Assembly (NCBI GenBank): GCA_015179025.1
Contig: WHUX01000185.1
Coordinates: 1 to 64,000 of the forward strand
Source of the DNA: Terfezia claveryi
Lineage: Eukaryota; Ascomycota; Pezizomycetes; Pezizales; Pezizaceae
Reading direction: 5' to 3'
Length of the DNA stretch: 64,000 nt
In this document: positions 52,238 through 63,189 of the stretch, one piece after another
How the letters are laid out: each line of letters opens with the position of its first letter
Position numbering within the stretch: position 1 is the first letter of the stretch
Notes under the pieces: model-generated
Databases searched by the model: none
What the model saw: only the letters and a program-made list of their open reading frames with translations
Told to the model about the DNA's origin: nothing
Translations under genes and position numbers: made by a program

Positions 52238-55205
52238 CTATGCCCTCTTGAAATTTCCATGTCTGTGCAGTCTACCTCTAGAAATGCCCCTCAATTGCTG
52301 TTCGCCGTCTGAATCCACATACTGCACAGCCAAACTCGCAAGAGCCTGTGAGCCTTTACCTCTACCAAGAGTATTCCTCTCGCCGAAAGCCTCATCGGGT
52401 CTGATGCAGCGCTTCTTCCGCTCTCTCCTCCGCGTACTGCTTGCGTAAGCGTTGAGCTGCGCGGCAAACAAATCATCGAATGCACGATCGCATGCAGACT
52501 CTGGTCTGGGGGGTTGGGCTTCGAAGATTTCACCCTCTTCAAGATCCATGGGGGGTGCAAGATCCATGGGGGGTGCAAGATCCATGGGGGGTGCAAGATC
52601 CATGGGGGGTGCAAGATCCATGGGGGGTGCAAGATCCATGGGGGGTGCAAGATCCATTTGGGGTGCAAGATCAAGGGGGGGGGCAATTTCCCCTTCTTCA
52701 AGGTCCTGAGGGAGATGTTGCCCTGCTGGATTCCCCGGGGAGTCCTCGCCAGTGACTAGATCAAAGGCTGCAACCAGGCAACCGTCGACTGCTGTAGGGA
52801 TATGAAGGATCTCCCGAACCATGACTTCGAGTGAGGGGAGATTGATGGCGGGCCCGGGTTCTTGTTCTAGAACAATACTCTCAATTGAGGGAAACCCAAG
52901 GTGGGGCTCGAAGACCTGTTCGAAGATAATGGGGACCTCCGACGGGTGCATGATAGTGGGTTGTTCCGTATTCTTTGTGGGAAGGAGATTGCCCAGGGAC
53001 CCCATTGCCCTTTGAACGGATGGCACGCTCCCAATGGTGTTAACCCACAATTGCCAGGCTTGCCAGGCTTGATCGGTGGAAAGTATGCCGATGTCAGATC
53101 CATCATGTGCAACAGCCTCCTGTATTGGTGCTCCTGTATCATCACATGAGGCAACACTAACGAAATCAGTGAACGGCGGTTCCTCTAGTACCCAATTCAA
53201 GGAAGGGATCGGCTCTGAGAACAACATCTCTGTGTACGTCAGGCTAGTGGGAGAGGTACATTCAGCTTTGATTTCATGCACGTGGGTGTGTTCCTGCGGG
53301 TGAATGGTTTGGATAATTTCAGAGGCATCAAGTGGAGCAGGGGTTGTGGCGGGTGGGTTGTGGTTGTGAACTCTCAGGATGACCTTCTTGGTTTTCACGT
53401 TCGTCCTCTTGCTAGTTTGGGCCTGTGAATGGGGCTGGGAATCTCCATCAGTTTGAGGAATTGCTTCGTCTCCAGGTTTGGCAACTGGCGTACAGCTATC
53501 CAAGTTTCCAACGTCCAGCTCCAGGCTGGCGCTAGTGCTGGTCCGGCGTTTGCTATGTTTCTTCTTTGTTGGTTGTGTGTATCGAGAGTAGGCATAACTG
53601 ACGCCATCAATCCAGTACACATTATCGTTGTGGAAATCGGGGGAATGGAGCTTTGTAACTTCTTCCAAGCTCAAAGGAATATATTTGTCTTGGGCCGATG
53701 CGGATATGATCAGAGCTGCCTCTGGCTTAGGAGTTGTGACCGAATATTGCGTCGGTGGAGAGTCCTGTGGTTGGGCAACGCTCATGTCACATGAGGCTCG
53801 AGACTTGTTCCAGGTATCTATAGCTACATCCATTCGAGTATTAGTGGCCTCTTCGCTAGAGCTAAGGCCTTCAACGTCTTGTCCCAGGCTGTCGTCAACG
53901 GGATGTTTTGCTTCAGCCTCCATTAGGACCGGTGTGTACTCCCAGCCCTGTAAACCCATGGCCTGTTCGAATTGAACCCAGGTCCACTTTTCATCCCAGC
54001 AGCGTTTCATGAGTTCGTCATCGTTCAACAGAGGATAGCGAGCTTCCTCCTTTATATGACCAATGGATTTGAGAGCGGAACAGTCTGTAACAATGACGCT
54101 AGGGGAGCCAAAACGAGGTGGTTCTTGCACTGAATTCTCCCACCTAGGCCCATGGGTGAGAATTTGAGATGCATTGGCAAGCTCCCATCCTTTCGCATCT
54201 TCAGTGATATTCTCACTAGACAGGGATAAAGTGGTGTGTGCCATTTCCGGAGGGTAAGTTCGTTTACCACTATGAACTACCTTCATCTCCCGGTTTGGTG
54301 TCTCTAATGTGGTTGCTGAGCGAGACACATGTTGGGGGCTCATGTGAGGATTCTGGCTCGCTGACAGGCTTGAGAACTCCTTATCATCACCACGAAAGTA
54401 GGGATTAGAAATGACAGACTCAGGTCTAGTCACTTTAACACGAGTCCTTTCCTGAAACATCGTTAGTGAATGACTTAAGAGTGAGGTAGTTCTTGTTCAT
54501 ACCTTCCTGTGCTTTCTGTCTCCTGGGTAGGTTGATGGGAGGATTGGATCTTTCCATATGGTAGCAGTTGGGGCTCTGGGTGCTCTGATGTCTGCCTCCT
54601 TATCGTTCTTCTCCAGGTCTGCTAGAGAAACGGTTGGAGTGTTTCCTGGAAGGGTTGTACAGGATGGGCCGGAGTAAGGTCGGAGAATGGAATACTTCAT
54701 GCCCTTGCGAAGCGTACGCCCGACACTCGCAGTATGCTGCGGCGTGTCGGAGTCAAAGGCTGAAGCCTTCTGTGAGTGCATGGGAGTGATAGGGTAGACA
54801 GGGGTACTCTGGTCCTTGCTGGCATCTGCCGGATTTCCTGTGGACTGTATTCGACTCCTTAGGGACGACTGGGAGGTCTGCACACTTTGTGATGGGCGTA
54901 AGGTGGATCGTTGTGGGTTCGCATGGGTCATGCCCCCTGTCGCACCCCTCTGCCCTGATTTGCGTAGCCCCACTTCGTCAGTGGTGAAAGTCTCGGTGGT
55001 GACGGTAGGTGCAGCCTTAGAGCCCCTCTCCACTTCTCCCCTGGCAGACACTGGAGCGGCTGTCCCGTCTCCTATATTTTTTGTTTCCGGTTCTCTAGGA
55101 TCACAGCAATTAGTGTGCCATACATCCATTTCAAGGGATAGAAGCTCTCTACCTGCAGTCCCAGGGGGTAAGACCTGAGCCTGCTCTCCCTCCGGCTCCA
55201 GACAT
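52238..55205 (-). CDS. Uncharacterised Ser/Thr/Pro-rich protein, spliced (about 946-952 aa)
   Basis: A clear intron at 54452-54502 (51 bp; GTATGA start, TTCACTAACG branch, TTTCAG end) joins two open exons in phase, 54503-55129 and 52238-54451, giving 946 residues from ATG 55129. A better start may be ATG 55205. A 53-nt exon (55153-55205, MSGAGGRAGSGLTPWDC) and a 58-bp intron (55095-55152; GTAGAG, CACTAATT, CCTAG) join in phase and give 952 residues. The product is low-complexity and polar, with an ordered-looking segment WDEKWTWVQFEQAMGLQGWE and another IPLSLEEVTKLHSPDF, NVYWIDGVSYAYS. A DLAPPM tandem repeat sits between acidic LEEGEI motifs. The C-terminus is basic (RRRERKKRCIRPDEAFGE). No family was recognised; it is probably nuclear or regulatory, by composition only. 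Confidence 0.75.
52541..52684 (-). repeat. 18-bp coding minisatellite
   Basis: AAGATCCATGGGGGGTGC repeats seven times, the seventh with a change (CCATTTGG), followed by a degenerate eighth. It encodes six DLAPPM and one DLAPQM units in frame within the 52.2-55.2 kb gene. Near-perfect units suggest recent expansion and possible length polymorphism. Confidence 0.9.
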
Positions 55206-55728
55206 GTCCGACTGAGGATAATGCGTATGTAAGAGCCTTTGTTGGAGTTCTTAGTTAACAGGTGGAGAAGGAGAGTAAAAGTGGGGTAGGTGACAGGAGA
55301 TTAAGTGTCAGCCGAGAATTCCACTGGATGGGAATTGCGACAACTAGGATCAAGAATTGCCGGTAACAGAAGGTGGCTACGTCTAGCCCATATTACCAAT
55401 CGTGGGATTACCCCAGATTAGGGATTACCAGTAGCCGCTGTTGCAGAAACACAAGAACAAGCCCCCGCAATCAACTGAATTGTATGTGCTCAACTGGTCG
55501 TCTTAACTGGCAGTGGTTCATCGGCAGTATGCCGCCCACTCCGAGGAGTTGTTTATGAAGGAATATGGCTCGATTCACCTTGTAATTATATGGCATCCTA
55601 CTCTGGAAAGCCCTTAGTTAGAAAGCCCGTTCTCCGTCCGCGTAGCACATGTTTTTTTTTTTTTTTGCAACTCAGTGCTCGTAGTAAACAGAGACATATA
55701 CCACGTATCACATTCACATCGAGCGGCC
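55206..55728. other. Upstream region of the 52-55 kb gene
   Basis: This is the likely promoter and 5' UTR (minus-strand gene). A T-run at 55652-55666 followed by GCAACTCAGTGCTCGTAG resembles sequence following SINE family A T-runs. No gene is seen. Confidence 0.4.
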
Positions 55729-55868
55729 TAGGCCTGGGCACGAGCCGAAAGCTCGAGCCCGACCGGGAAAAGCCCGAGCCAGCTCGTAGAAAGGCTCAAG
55801 CCCCAAAATATATTGTAAAAGCTCGAGCCTCCTTGGAAAATGATGAGCCGGCTCGAGGCCAGGCCTAG
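55729..55868. mobile_element. Short hAT-like MITE
   Basis: The termini are TAGGCCTGGGCACGAGCC and, inverted, TAGGCCTGGCCTCGAGCC. Repeated GCTCGAGCC and GAGCCGGCTCG blocks lie between them. The flanks share only AGCGGC, so the target duplication is imperfect. It is about 140 bp, with no coding capacity. It is the smallest of the three members that share these ends. Confidence 0.65.
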
Positions 55869-56872
55869 TAGCGGCTCGATTCGAGCCTCTACCATTGCCC
55901 CTTGAATACAAGATTCCCAGAACCCCCTCTAATGCCATATGCAATGGGGCAGTATGGCTCACTGACATAATCTCATTCTGCGTTGGAGGAGCCGTAGCGG
56001 AGTGTTTCTGCAACTCTTTCATCTTGAGTCTGGAACTCCAAAGTTGACCAGCAGCTCTCCAACCTGTCAGCAGTCGTGGGGCCAGCTAAGGAGCCACGTC
56101 TATCTGCCTCTTCACTGAACTGAAACCTATGGCTATGGAAGGAGTACCTGCATCCGCTTATTTAATTGGTACACCTCCTATACACATTGATAAGTTGCCT
56201 TTCTTCTCATCGGGCTCGGCCACAAGCATCTCATCGATGGAGCTCACGCCTCGAAAACGGTTCCCTGCTCGTCTCTCCTATTAGAAATGTTGGTCTGTAA
56301 GTATCATCGCTCCTTTAACGACCATACGTCGTGTTCAGCATTGGTTTGTGTTGTTGCAAAGCCAATCCGGTTTGCCCATTCTCAATATGTCTAGGTGGCC
56401 GGGGAGGTGATTGTAGGCTTTCTTTGGGCTGCGAACCTGTTGAATGGAGAGGGGAACCAGGTGGGGAACTAGGTAGGGCTATGTAGGACACTGTTTTTTC
56501 CTAAGGAAGAATCGTACTTCAGTCAGTGCCCGCAATACGATTAGGTCAAGGGAGTTGAGTATAGTTCCTACCTGTAACAGAATCTCGGACACGGATTGAC
56601 TGTCAATGGGAATTCACGAAAGTTGTCAAATCAGAAATATTACGAGAAGATTGTAGAAAATAATGAGAGGGGAAGCGTCATTGCCATGGTAGAACTCGCA
56701 CTCAGTGGGGAGGAGCAGCGCGTCGTTGGAGGTTTGTTGACGTCAACAAGGAAAACAAAACACGGATACCAATACTTACTTGTTAGGCTAGTGCCTCTTG
56801 ACGGTTGCACGTGCATCCTTGCAGGAAAGCACTAACAGTTTTCCAATACATGCCGTACTTCAGGTATGTAGT
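55869..56872. other. No recognised gene
   Basis: A 79-codon plus ORF (56596-56835) has no motif. No repeats were recognised. Confidence 0.35.
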
Positions 56873-57514
56873 TACAGTGGTGTCGCGTTATAAGAAACGA
56901 TGCCCCGGCCCCGTCAAAATTTGTATGGGAAAATAATTAACTCTCGTATAGGCAGGTTTCTTAAATCTTTGTTTAATAACAAATAGAGTTTCTTATAACG
57001 AAGTTGTGGTTAGTCCGCATTGTGCAAATTGTTCCTCCACCAGTTTACGTGAAATTAGTCTGGTTGGCACAACAGCCCCGCCTAAACGTGAAATAAAGTA
57101 AATAAAGTCTCATTCTACTTGCCGAAGTTGCCTCTAGGAGCGAGAGAATATTTGGCCCACCATATGCTACACCTCGACCATGACTATCAAGAAAATGTCC
57201 CAGATGTACCTGTTATTTCCTGTAAATAGAAGACCTTGAACTTCTTCGTCTCTTTCGTCTTCAAAATCCTCATATCAATCTACCGAAAGGCGAGCAGCTG
57301 GAGGGTCTCTTATATCTAGAACAGCGGGATATTGAGGGTCTAAAAGGTATTGCTCGCAGGACACTTCATCAGACAGCCATTACCGGGTTTTTCACCCCTC
57401 ACTCGGACATTTCCTAAATTTTGTGTATACAGTATATCTCGTAATAAGAAACCTCACTTTATAAGAAACCCAGTGGTGGTCCCGAACAGTTTCTTATAAC
57501 GTGACGCCACTGTA
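56873..57514. mobile_element. Pogo/Tigger-type MITE (642 bp) with transposase C-terminus remnant
   Basis: The inverted termini TACAGTGGTGTCGCGTTATA and, from the right, TACAGTGGCGTCACGTTATA continue AGAAAC and are bounded by TA. On the plus strand about 57300-57417 reads LLYLEQRDIEGLKGIARR and TAITGFFTPHSDIS before TAA, homologous to the minus-strand remnant in 29135-29886. Further TTATAAGAAAC words occur internally (57440-57480). It begins near the GTCTGGTTGGCACA motif copy at 57060, which lies inside it. Confidence 0.8.
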
Positions 57515-58263
57515 TACTATTGTTGGGGAAAGAAACCTTGATGCAAATATGCTATGTATTATTCCAATATACACCCCAGGAGATGTGGGAACGGGTATAT
57601 ACGAAAACCGATAAAAGCGCGGATACGTAGTTTAGCAATGAGGCCTGGACGTTTATACCCTCACTTAATATGTATTTCGTTCCCTTCTGCGATAAATTTC
57701 ACTGCTGTTCTTACTATCCATAGGCTTTAATCTCAATTTGTGGTCAATCTTGTATCTCTCCGTCCAGAAGCACATTGGGGGCAATATTTAAAATATGTCA
57801 ATCCTTGGTTGCAAAAGTATGTGAAATCCCTAACATTGCAATACTAATATTTTGATGCTCATATACACTGGCAAGGATTACTACAGGCCTTGAGGTACGT
57901 TTCATTATGAGTACATCCTGAGTTCTACCATTATATGAAAGAAAAGGGTGTACCAAAACGGAAGAGGAGATGTTTCATTTGAAAAAGAAAAAAAAAAAAA
58001 AGAAGAGGAGATGTTCACGTCAACCCAAAAACAAAAACCAACAAACGATTTCCCCGAGTAAAAAAGGAATCAAGTTCCCGTTAAAATAGTAACTAGGTGA
58101 GAAAAATCACACAAGATTACCCCAGAAATTGAATTGCAAAAAGAAAAAAGAAAGAAAGGGGTTATATCACTACCCTCATAAGAAAATTCGATACTCGTTC
58201 TGATTTCATCTGACCCACATACCAGGATCACAGTCGTCGACACGACTACCTAGAGTTCAGCCA
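57515..58263. other. Non-genic; probable 3' flank of the next gene
   Basis: A-rich runs occur (57985-58000, 58138-58160). No ORF is supported. Confidence 0.4.
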
Positions 58264-59445
58264 TTAGCCATCCATCACTGCGTCTTCCTCGCAAATAGTG
58301 CTGCATTCGTCTACTGGCAGATTATTCTTGCGAACGCGCTTGAGGATTGGGAACCTCTCATCATATCCTACAGACCTCTTAATGCCGTTGATAACGGTGG
58401 TCTTCTGCGGGATCTTATCGTAATCAATCGGAGTTTGAGTATACTTTACGAACCTCGACTCAGGTGTCATGGGAGCTTGAATCCTTGGCATGAGAGGCGA
58501 CGGAAGTTGAAAAGGGGAAATGAAGCTATTAGCGGCCGTCGTGACCGATTTACTCTTCGGGGTAGCTGGCCATGCAGGCTGGTACTTGCTTGTGCGATTG
58601 TAAAGCCCGGCGGGGGAGTTAGTATTGGTGCTATTGTTATTCGACATCTTGGCACGGTTGCCGTGGGTGTTTGCAGGTTTTGCCATCTTAGGCAGACGCT
58701 TCCCTCGCGTCTGGAGTGGCGTGCTCAGGCCGGCATAGTAGCCAGTCCCCAAGTCGGTATTGGGCGAGGTAAACATGGTACCTGAACCACGCATTTGGTT
58801 TTTAGGCAACAGTCTGTCTGGAGTATGTGCCATGTCGGCAGTGTATGCATCGCGGAGCTCGTAGGTAGACTTTGGAGTCTTCATGGTGTAGCTGCTTGGA
58901 AGTGGAAGTCTCGTTCTGCCACTGCAGCTACCTGAGTCTTCGATGCGACGATATTTATTATTGATTGCCATGCCATCAGCAATTTCTTCGTTGCGAGGGT
59001 GCTTTTTCTGAAATTCAACAAATTCCTCAAATCTCTCGTACTTGCTGTGAACCGTGGTGGTGTCAAAGGGTTGGGTTGCGTTGACAGCAGAACTCGCAAA
59101 GCTCTCACCAGCCCCGGTCGAGGTGAATAGGGTGCTACCTCTCCCCGTCGATTTAACCGGCTTCGTTGAATTTGCCTTCCTGAAGGTTGCAAAGATGTTG
59201 GACTGGGCAGTATTCTCGTGTGTCGTTGCGGTCGCTGCATTGTAACTAGGGAGCTTTCCCCTACTCGGAGCCCCCGGGCCAGTAGTAGCAACCGCTCTTG
59301 CCTGGGTCTGTGGAGTCACAGGCACTGGAAGGCGAGTTGTTCCAGGGTGCTTTCTAGGTGTCTCAGGGATTACAGTGGCAGAAGGGGTAGGTGTACCTGA
59401 CCGTGGAACCCCAGTGAATCTGTAATGAAGAGGAACTGATGACAT
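58264..59445 (-). CDS. Uncharacterised Thr/Pro-rich protein (393 aa)
   Basis: This is a single open frame from ATG 59445 (context TTACGATGTCATC, purine at -3). An upstream in-frame extension has only GTG and is unlikely. The protein starts MSSVPLHYRFTGVPRSGTPT. It is rich in Thr, Ser, Pro and Asn, with several S/TP sites (TPTPS, PETPRK, VTPQTQ, MTPES, TQTPID) that would suit proline-directed kinases. A more ordered stretch, KYERFEEFVEFQKKHPRNEE, lies in the middle. A basic patch ILKRVRKNN lies near the acidic C-terminus (CEEDAVMDG). No domain was recognised. Composition suggests a disordered nuclear or cytoskeletal regulator, which is inference only. No intron is needed. Confidence 0.6.
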   Translation of the reverse strand: MSSVPLHYRFTGVPRSGTPTPSATVIPETPRKHPGTTRLPVPVTPQTQARAVATTGPGAPSRGKLPSYNAATATTHENTAQSNIFATFRKANSTKPVKSTGRGSTLFTSTGAGESFASSAVNATQPFDTTTVHSKYERFEEFVEFQKKHPRNEEIADGMAINNKYRRIEDSGSCSGRTRLPLPSSYTMKTPKSTYELRDAYTADMAHTPDRLLPKNQMRGSGTMFTSPNTDLGTGYYAGLSTPLQTRGKRLPKMAKPANTHGNRAKMSNNNSTNTNSPAGLYNRTSKYQPAWPATPKSKSVTTAANSFISPFQLPSPLMPRIQAPMTPESRFVKYTQTPIDYDKIPQKTTVINGIKRSVGYDERFPILKRVRKNNLPVDECSTICEEDAVMDG

Positions 59446-60372
59446 CGTAACTTTCCTGAATTCTAGATTCACTTAGCTGCTTTGCTCGTGAAGGACCTGC
59501 CGAGATTTTACTCACGATCTGTAAATATTTTACTAAGGATAGATGCTAGCAAGAGACGAAAGAAGATACGAAGCTTATTGATTATTCTGAATTCTTGATT
59601 CTTCTGAACACGATTCGATGGGGCTTCTGAATCCGAAGGCAGTAAATTGGATCGAAAGTTTGTAGTCTGGTTGCTAGGAAATTTGTTCTGTTTACGTTGG
59701 AGAGATCTTGTAACAACAAGAATCCAAATAGTGGACCTTATTTATTGTCAAGTCCCAGGGCTTTAGTAAGCACAACGTAGAACGTGACCTCAATTCAACT
59801 TCTTATTGGGTGACATAACAATAAACAAACGCTTTACATACTGGACATGTAAGCTAGATAGTATATCCGCTCTTTTTTGTTGACAATTGTCTGTCTTCTC
59901 ACACCATCACCACCTACAATTTGCCTGATACTGCACTTCAGTTTAAACAGCAACTCGCATTGCTCATCGAGGCTAATCAATCTTCTAATACCTGAGCATC
60001 GCTCTTATTACACCTCTTGGTGAAGCATTCACCACTATACAGTTGCCACACCTTGTTGATCAAACCTCAATCACCAGCACAATATACTTTGTATATACTG
60101 CTCGACAGCCTCTCCGATATGGCCTTCCAACGCTGGTAAGCTCCATAAACCCTTCTTATAACCTGAATGCATTGTTGTATCTTGTAGGCAGCATGAGATT
60201 AACGGTTAATCAAATCTCACAGGATTACCCGCCTCATCCACCGTACCAAGCCTGACACGAACACCAATACAGAAAATGAAAATTCTGATACCCATCCAAT
60301 TAAGAGATTGTAAGCTAGACAAGATACTTCCTGGCCAATCAACTTTCGCTGACTCTGGGTCCTAGGGTTCAT
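59446..60372. other. Intergenic region between divergent ORFs
   Basis: It separates the minus-strand 393-aa gene and the plus-strand 202-aa ORF and probably holds both promoters. I see no diagnostic site; a 70-codon plus ORF (60043-60255) is not convincing. Confidence 0.4.
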
Positions 60373-60981
60373 ATGGTTTATAAGAAGCCACAGGCCAAAT
60401 CTAAATCTACACGTGCTTCAAATGACAGTCAGTCGGTCATTCCCGAGTCCAAAAGGGGAACAACTGCTGGCATCGTCGCCGAGCAACACCGGAATACTGT
60501 CCGGCTCGGTGAGCTTCCCAGTATCAAGGAGCACAGGCCTCCTGTTACCCCGCCTCCTGGCTCTCGGAGAAGGGATTGTTCTTTCACCCTTGATACTATG
60601 CATGACCCAAGGAGCCCTCGCAGGAGCATTAAGTTCCCCTTTCATGCCAGAGCTCCCACTGAAGCGTCTTTGCACCTCGTGCCTACACGAAGCTCGGACT
60701 ATCTTGTCCTCGACAGCAATCATATGTTCTTGCCCGCAACTCTACCAGAGCCTGTTCTCGGGAATGAATGCATTGCTCGACCGGATTCTCCTACGTTGGT
60801 GCCCATTGGAGAGTGCCCCATTGCTGGATGGCACCACCCCATGAGCTCTCATCGCCGATCACGGATTGACCTGCCTACGCTGACAGGGCGACATGTCAGA
60901 TCCAACAGTGAGAACTGGGTGTCATACGAATTGGATGGTGAGCATGAAGTTGCGAGCTGTTCCCACTTAGGAAGAATGTAA
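60373..60981 (+). CDS. Uncharacterised 202-aa protein
   Basis: The ATG at 60373 (weak context, C at -3) opens 202 codons to TAA at 60979. Composition is Ser/Pro/Arg-rich with SP/TP sites (PPVTPPPGSRRRD, DPRSPRRSIKFPF, RPDSPTLVP) and a basic N-terminus (KKPQAKSKSTR). No domain was recognised. Overlapping antisense ORFs exist but are shorter and biased. It could be a 3' exon of a longer gene, although I see no good acceptor with a coding exon upstream. Clean openness and composition like the other two candidate genes support it moderately. Confidence 0.5.
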   Translation: MVYKKPQAKSKSTRASNDSQSVIPESKRGTTAGIVAEQHRNTVRLGELPSIKEHRPPVTPPPGSRRRDCSFTLDTMHDPRSPRRSIKFPFHARAPTEASLHLVPTRSSDYLVLDSNHMFLPATLPEPVLGNECIARPDSPTLVPIGECPIAGWHHPMSSHRRSRIDLPTLTGRHVRSNSENWVSYELDGEHEVASCSHLGRM

Positions 60982-61309
60982 GGAGAGGGAGGGCATGTGC
61001 GGATATACTCGAGTGTCCTCGTTGCCAATGTTCTAGTAATCTTCTTATTGTTGACATTAACCGGCTTTTCTCACCGGGTATCTCCACTCATGTTTTAGGT
61101 CATGTGTTTGCCTATTGTAGAAAATGACAGGAAGTCACTTTCTTTCGGGGTTGTAGCGTCCTAAAAATAGTTAATAAAATGGGATAAAATCTAAGTACTT
61201 GATTCTCTCGCTACTCTTGCTCCGTGAAGTACTGTCACTTCATGCGGCTGAAACATCTTTGTGTGCGCTACCCACAGCCCCCCGATTATTTTGACCCACA
61301 TTTACTCTT
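60982..61309. other. Non-genic
   Basis: This is the 3' flank of the 202-aa ORF. No signal was recognised. Confidence 0.35.
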
Positions 61310-61393
61310 CTGTGTTGCTTCCGGGTGGATCTTCATGGTCCCCTTACTGGGACCGCAAAAGAGTAACAAGTATTTAACAAAAAAAAAAAAAAA
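61310..61393 (+). mobile_element. LINE 3' tail with poly(A)
   Basis: TTGCTTCCGGGTGGATCTTC, ATGGTCCCCTTACTGGGACC, GCAAAAGAGTAACAAGTATT and about 14 A residues match the common tail. TCTTCTGTGTTGC occurs on both sides (61308-61320 and 61394-61406), a perfect 13-bp target duplication. Confidence 0.8.
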
Positions 61394-63189
61394 TCTTCTG
61401 TGTTGCATACTCACGGAGTCCATTCTGGCCCCAACGCAAATAGCTTAGGTACCACCTTCGTCAGCTTCCGCTTTGTGAGCCAACGTTGTGCGTCTATTTG
61501 TGTTACTTTTTTCGGCCTTCCTTGGGCTTTAGCCTCTATCGACCTCATCATGGAAGTCCCACTATTACAAGGCTTTTATACCCTGCTTAGTGGCCATCCA
61601 GAACATTCGACGAGGTTGGAGAGTAGGTGTATAGTGCAACAAGAGGAACCCAATTTGTATGCAGTCGGAATCATATATCCTGCGCCTGTAGTTACGATGG
61701 GTCGATGAAAAGCACTGACCAAATCACGGGTTAAAAGTTGTATATGTCGCTATATATGATAGGCATCGCTGTGTAAAGTGTCTCCTTTTTGGAGGTCTGT
61801 ACTCGCCGTCAGTCTTAGACGATGACGAGGCCTGGAAGCCTTTCATAGAATCTTAATAGAGCACCCTGTGATACCGATGTGGTGCCGGTTATTTCTCTAA
61901 TACTGTACAAACAAATTGTACACTGTTAGCCCTAACCCAATCTAAACTGTATGAAATACCCAGAGGATGTAATAGGGAAAGGTGAAACGGCCATATACCT
62001 ATATTGTCCACTACCAATCCGGGGTCACTCCCTATTCCTGTCTCTGTCCAAGTCGTAAGTATGCCTCAATTGGAAGCGAGCGGCCCCTCAACTTCACATG
62101 GCTCCCGAGCGCCACCTTCCCAGTGTCCTGTAAAGTGCGTAGGCTCCAGCTAATATCATAGAATCTGAAGCAAACTGTGATACCGCTGAATAAAATCCTA
62201 TCCCCGTCCACTACGGTACTCTAATTGTAGTGTTATACTTTTACACCCGAAACCATACTTTAACTTTAATCAACCCGACCAACTTTAATCTAGTCTGGTC
62301 CTTCCGCGGGAGGTTTAATTTGAATGCCTAACCCAGAAAAGATATGAAATTTCTATGCGAGACTTAGCTAGACCAACCAGACTAATTCTAGGTGGCGCAT
62401 GTTTCAAACATCACACCAAAGATAAAGACTTATCTGATTCTACCTGCAAGTTTGCTGGGACCTCAAATTTTCACATGGTATGATGTGGACCCCGGAGACT
62501 GGCTTCGGAGAGATAGAGCCCAACCATCCGTGACACGAAGCCTTCAAAAGTCCGTAGTTACAAAAACATGCGGACTCCAATGAGAAAATCGCGCACTAGG
62601 GAGGCGGCAGCAATTCATGCGTTTTTCTTCGCAAGGCTGGTTGCACAGGTATGTGCACGCGCAGTGTTTGTTTTGTGCAAGCACCCGGCATACGAAGGGT
62701 GGTGTCGTTGCCATGTAAACAAATGGCGGGTGGTAGAATCAGATAAGATGGAGAATAGGTGACAAGTTCCCTTGCAGTAATTGTCACTGGGGAGTGTGTG
62801 AGAGTACTTGGATCCAGGCCAGGCAGTTGGAGTCACTGTGTTTTTTTAGTGTCTTGTTGCCAGATATGTTCAGAGGTACAGCGCTAGACTAAAGCGCGAT
62901 TTCCTGACTTTGAGGATCAGAGGTTCATCTTCAGCTGTTACCCTCAACACTATTGTGTTTCCTCTTTCTAGGAACTTATTAGGATATTCAGATTTTTTAC
63001 CTATAATGAAATAGCGATCCCCACCATTTAGTAGTCATATACGTACGGAGTATACAATGTCAAATCCAATGGGGCAGGGAGTTGGAAAATCCAGCAGAGT
63101 AACTACGCTCGGATACGCTCCTTTGTCATAAACTAGCTAGTTTGAATACTTGTACAGAATTTCAAGAATGAAAAAGAAAGGCCATAATC
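61394..63189. other. No recognised gene
   Basis: Open frames at 61400-61708, 62392-62583 and 62568-62762 have no motif. Near 62298-62384, TAGTCTGGTCC and GACCAACCAGACTAA face each other and may delimit an 87-bp element. Confidence 0.35.

Noticed and set aside
52452..52759. Plus-strand Gly/Met repeat ORFs
   Set aside because: Antisense shadows of the DLAPPM array in the 946-aa gene.
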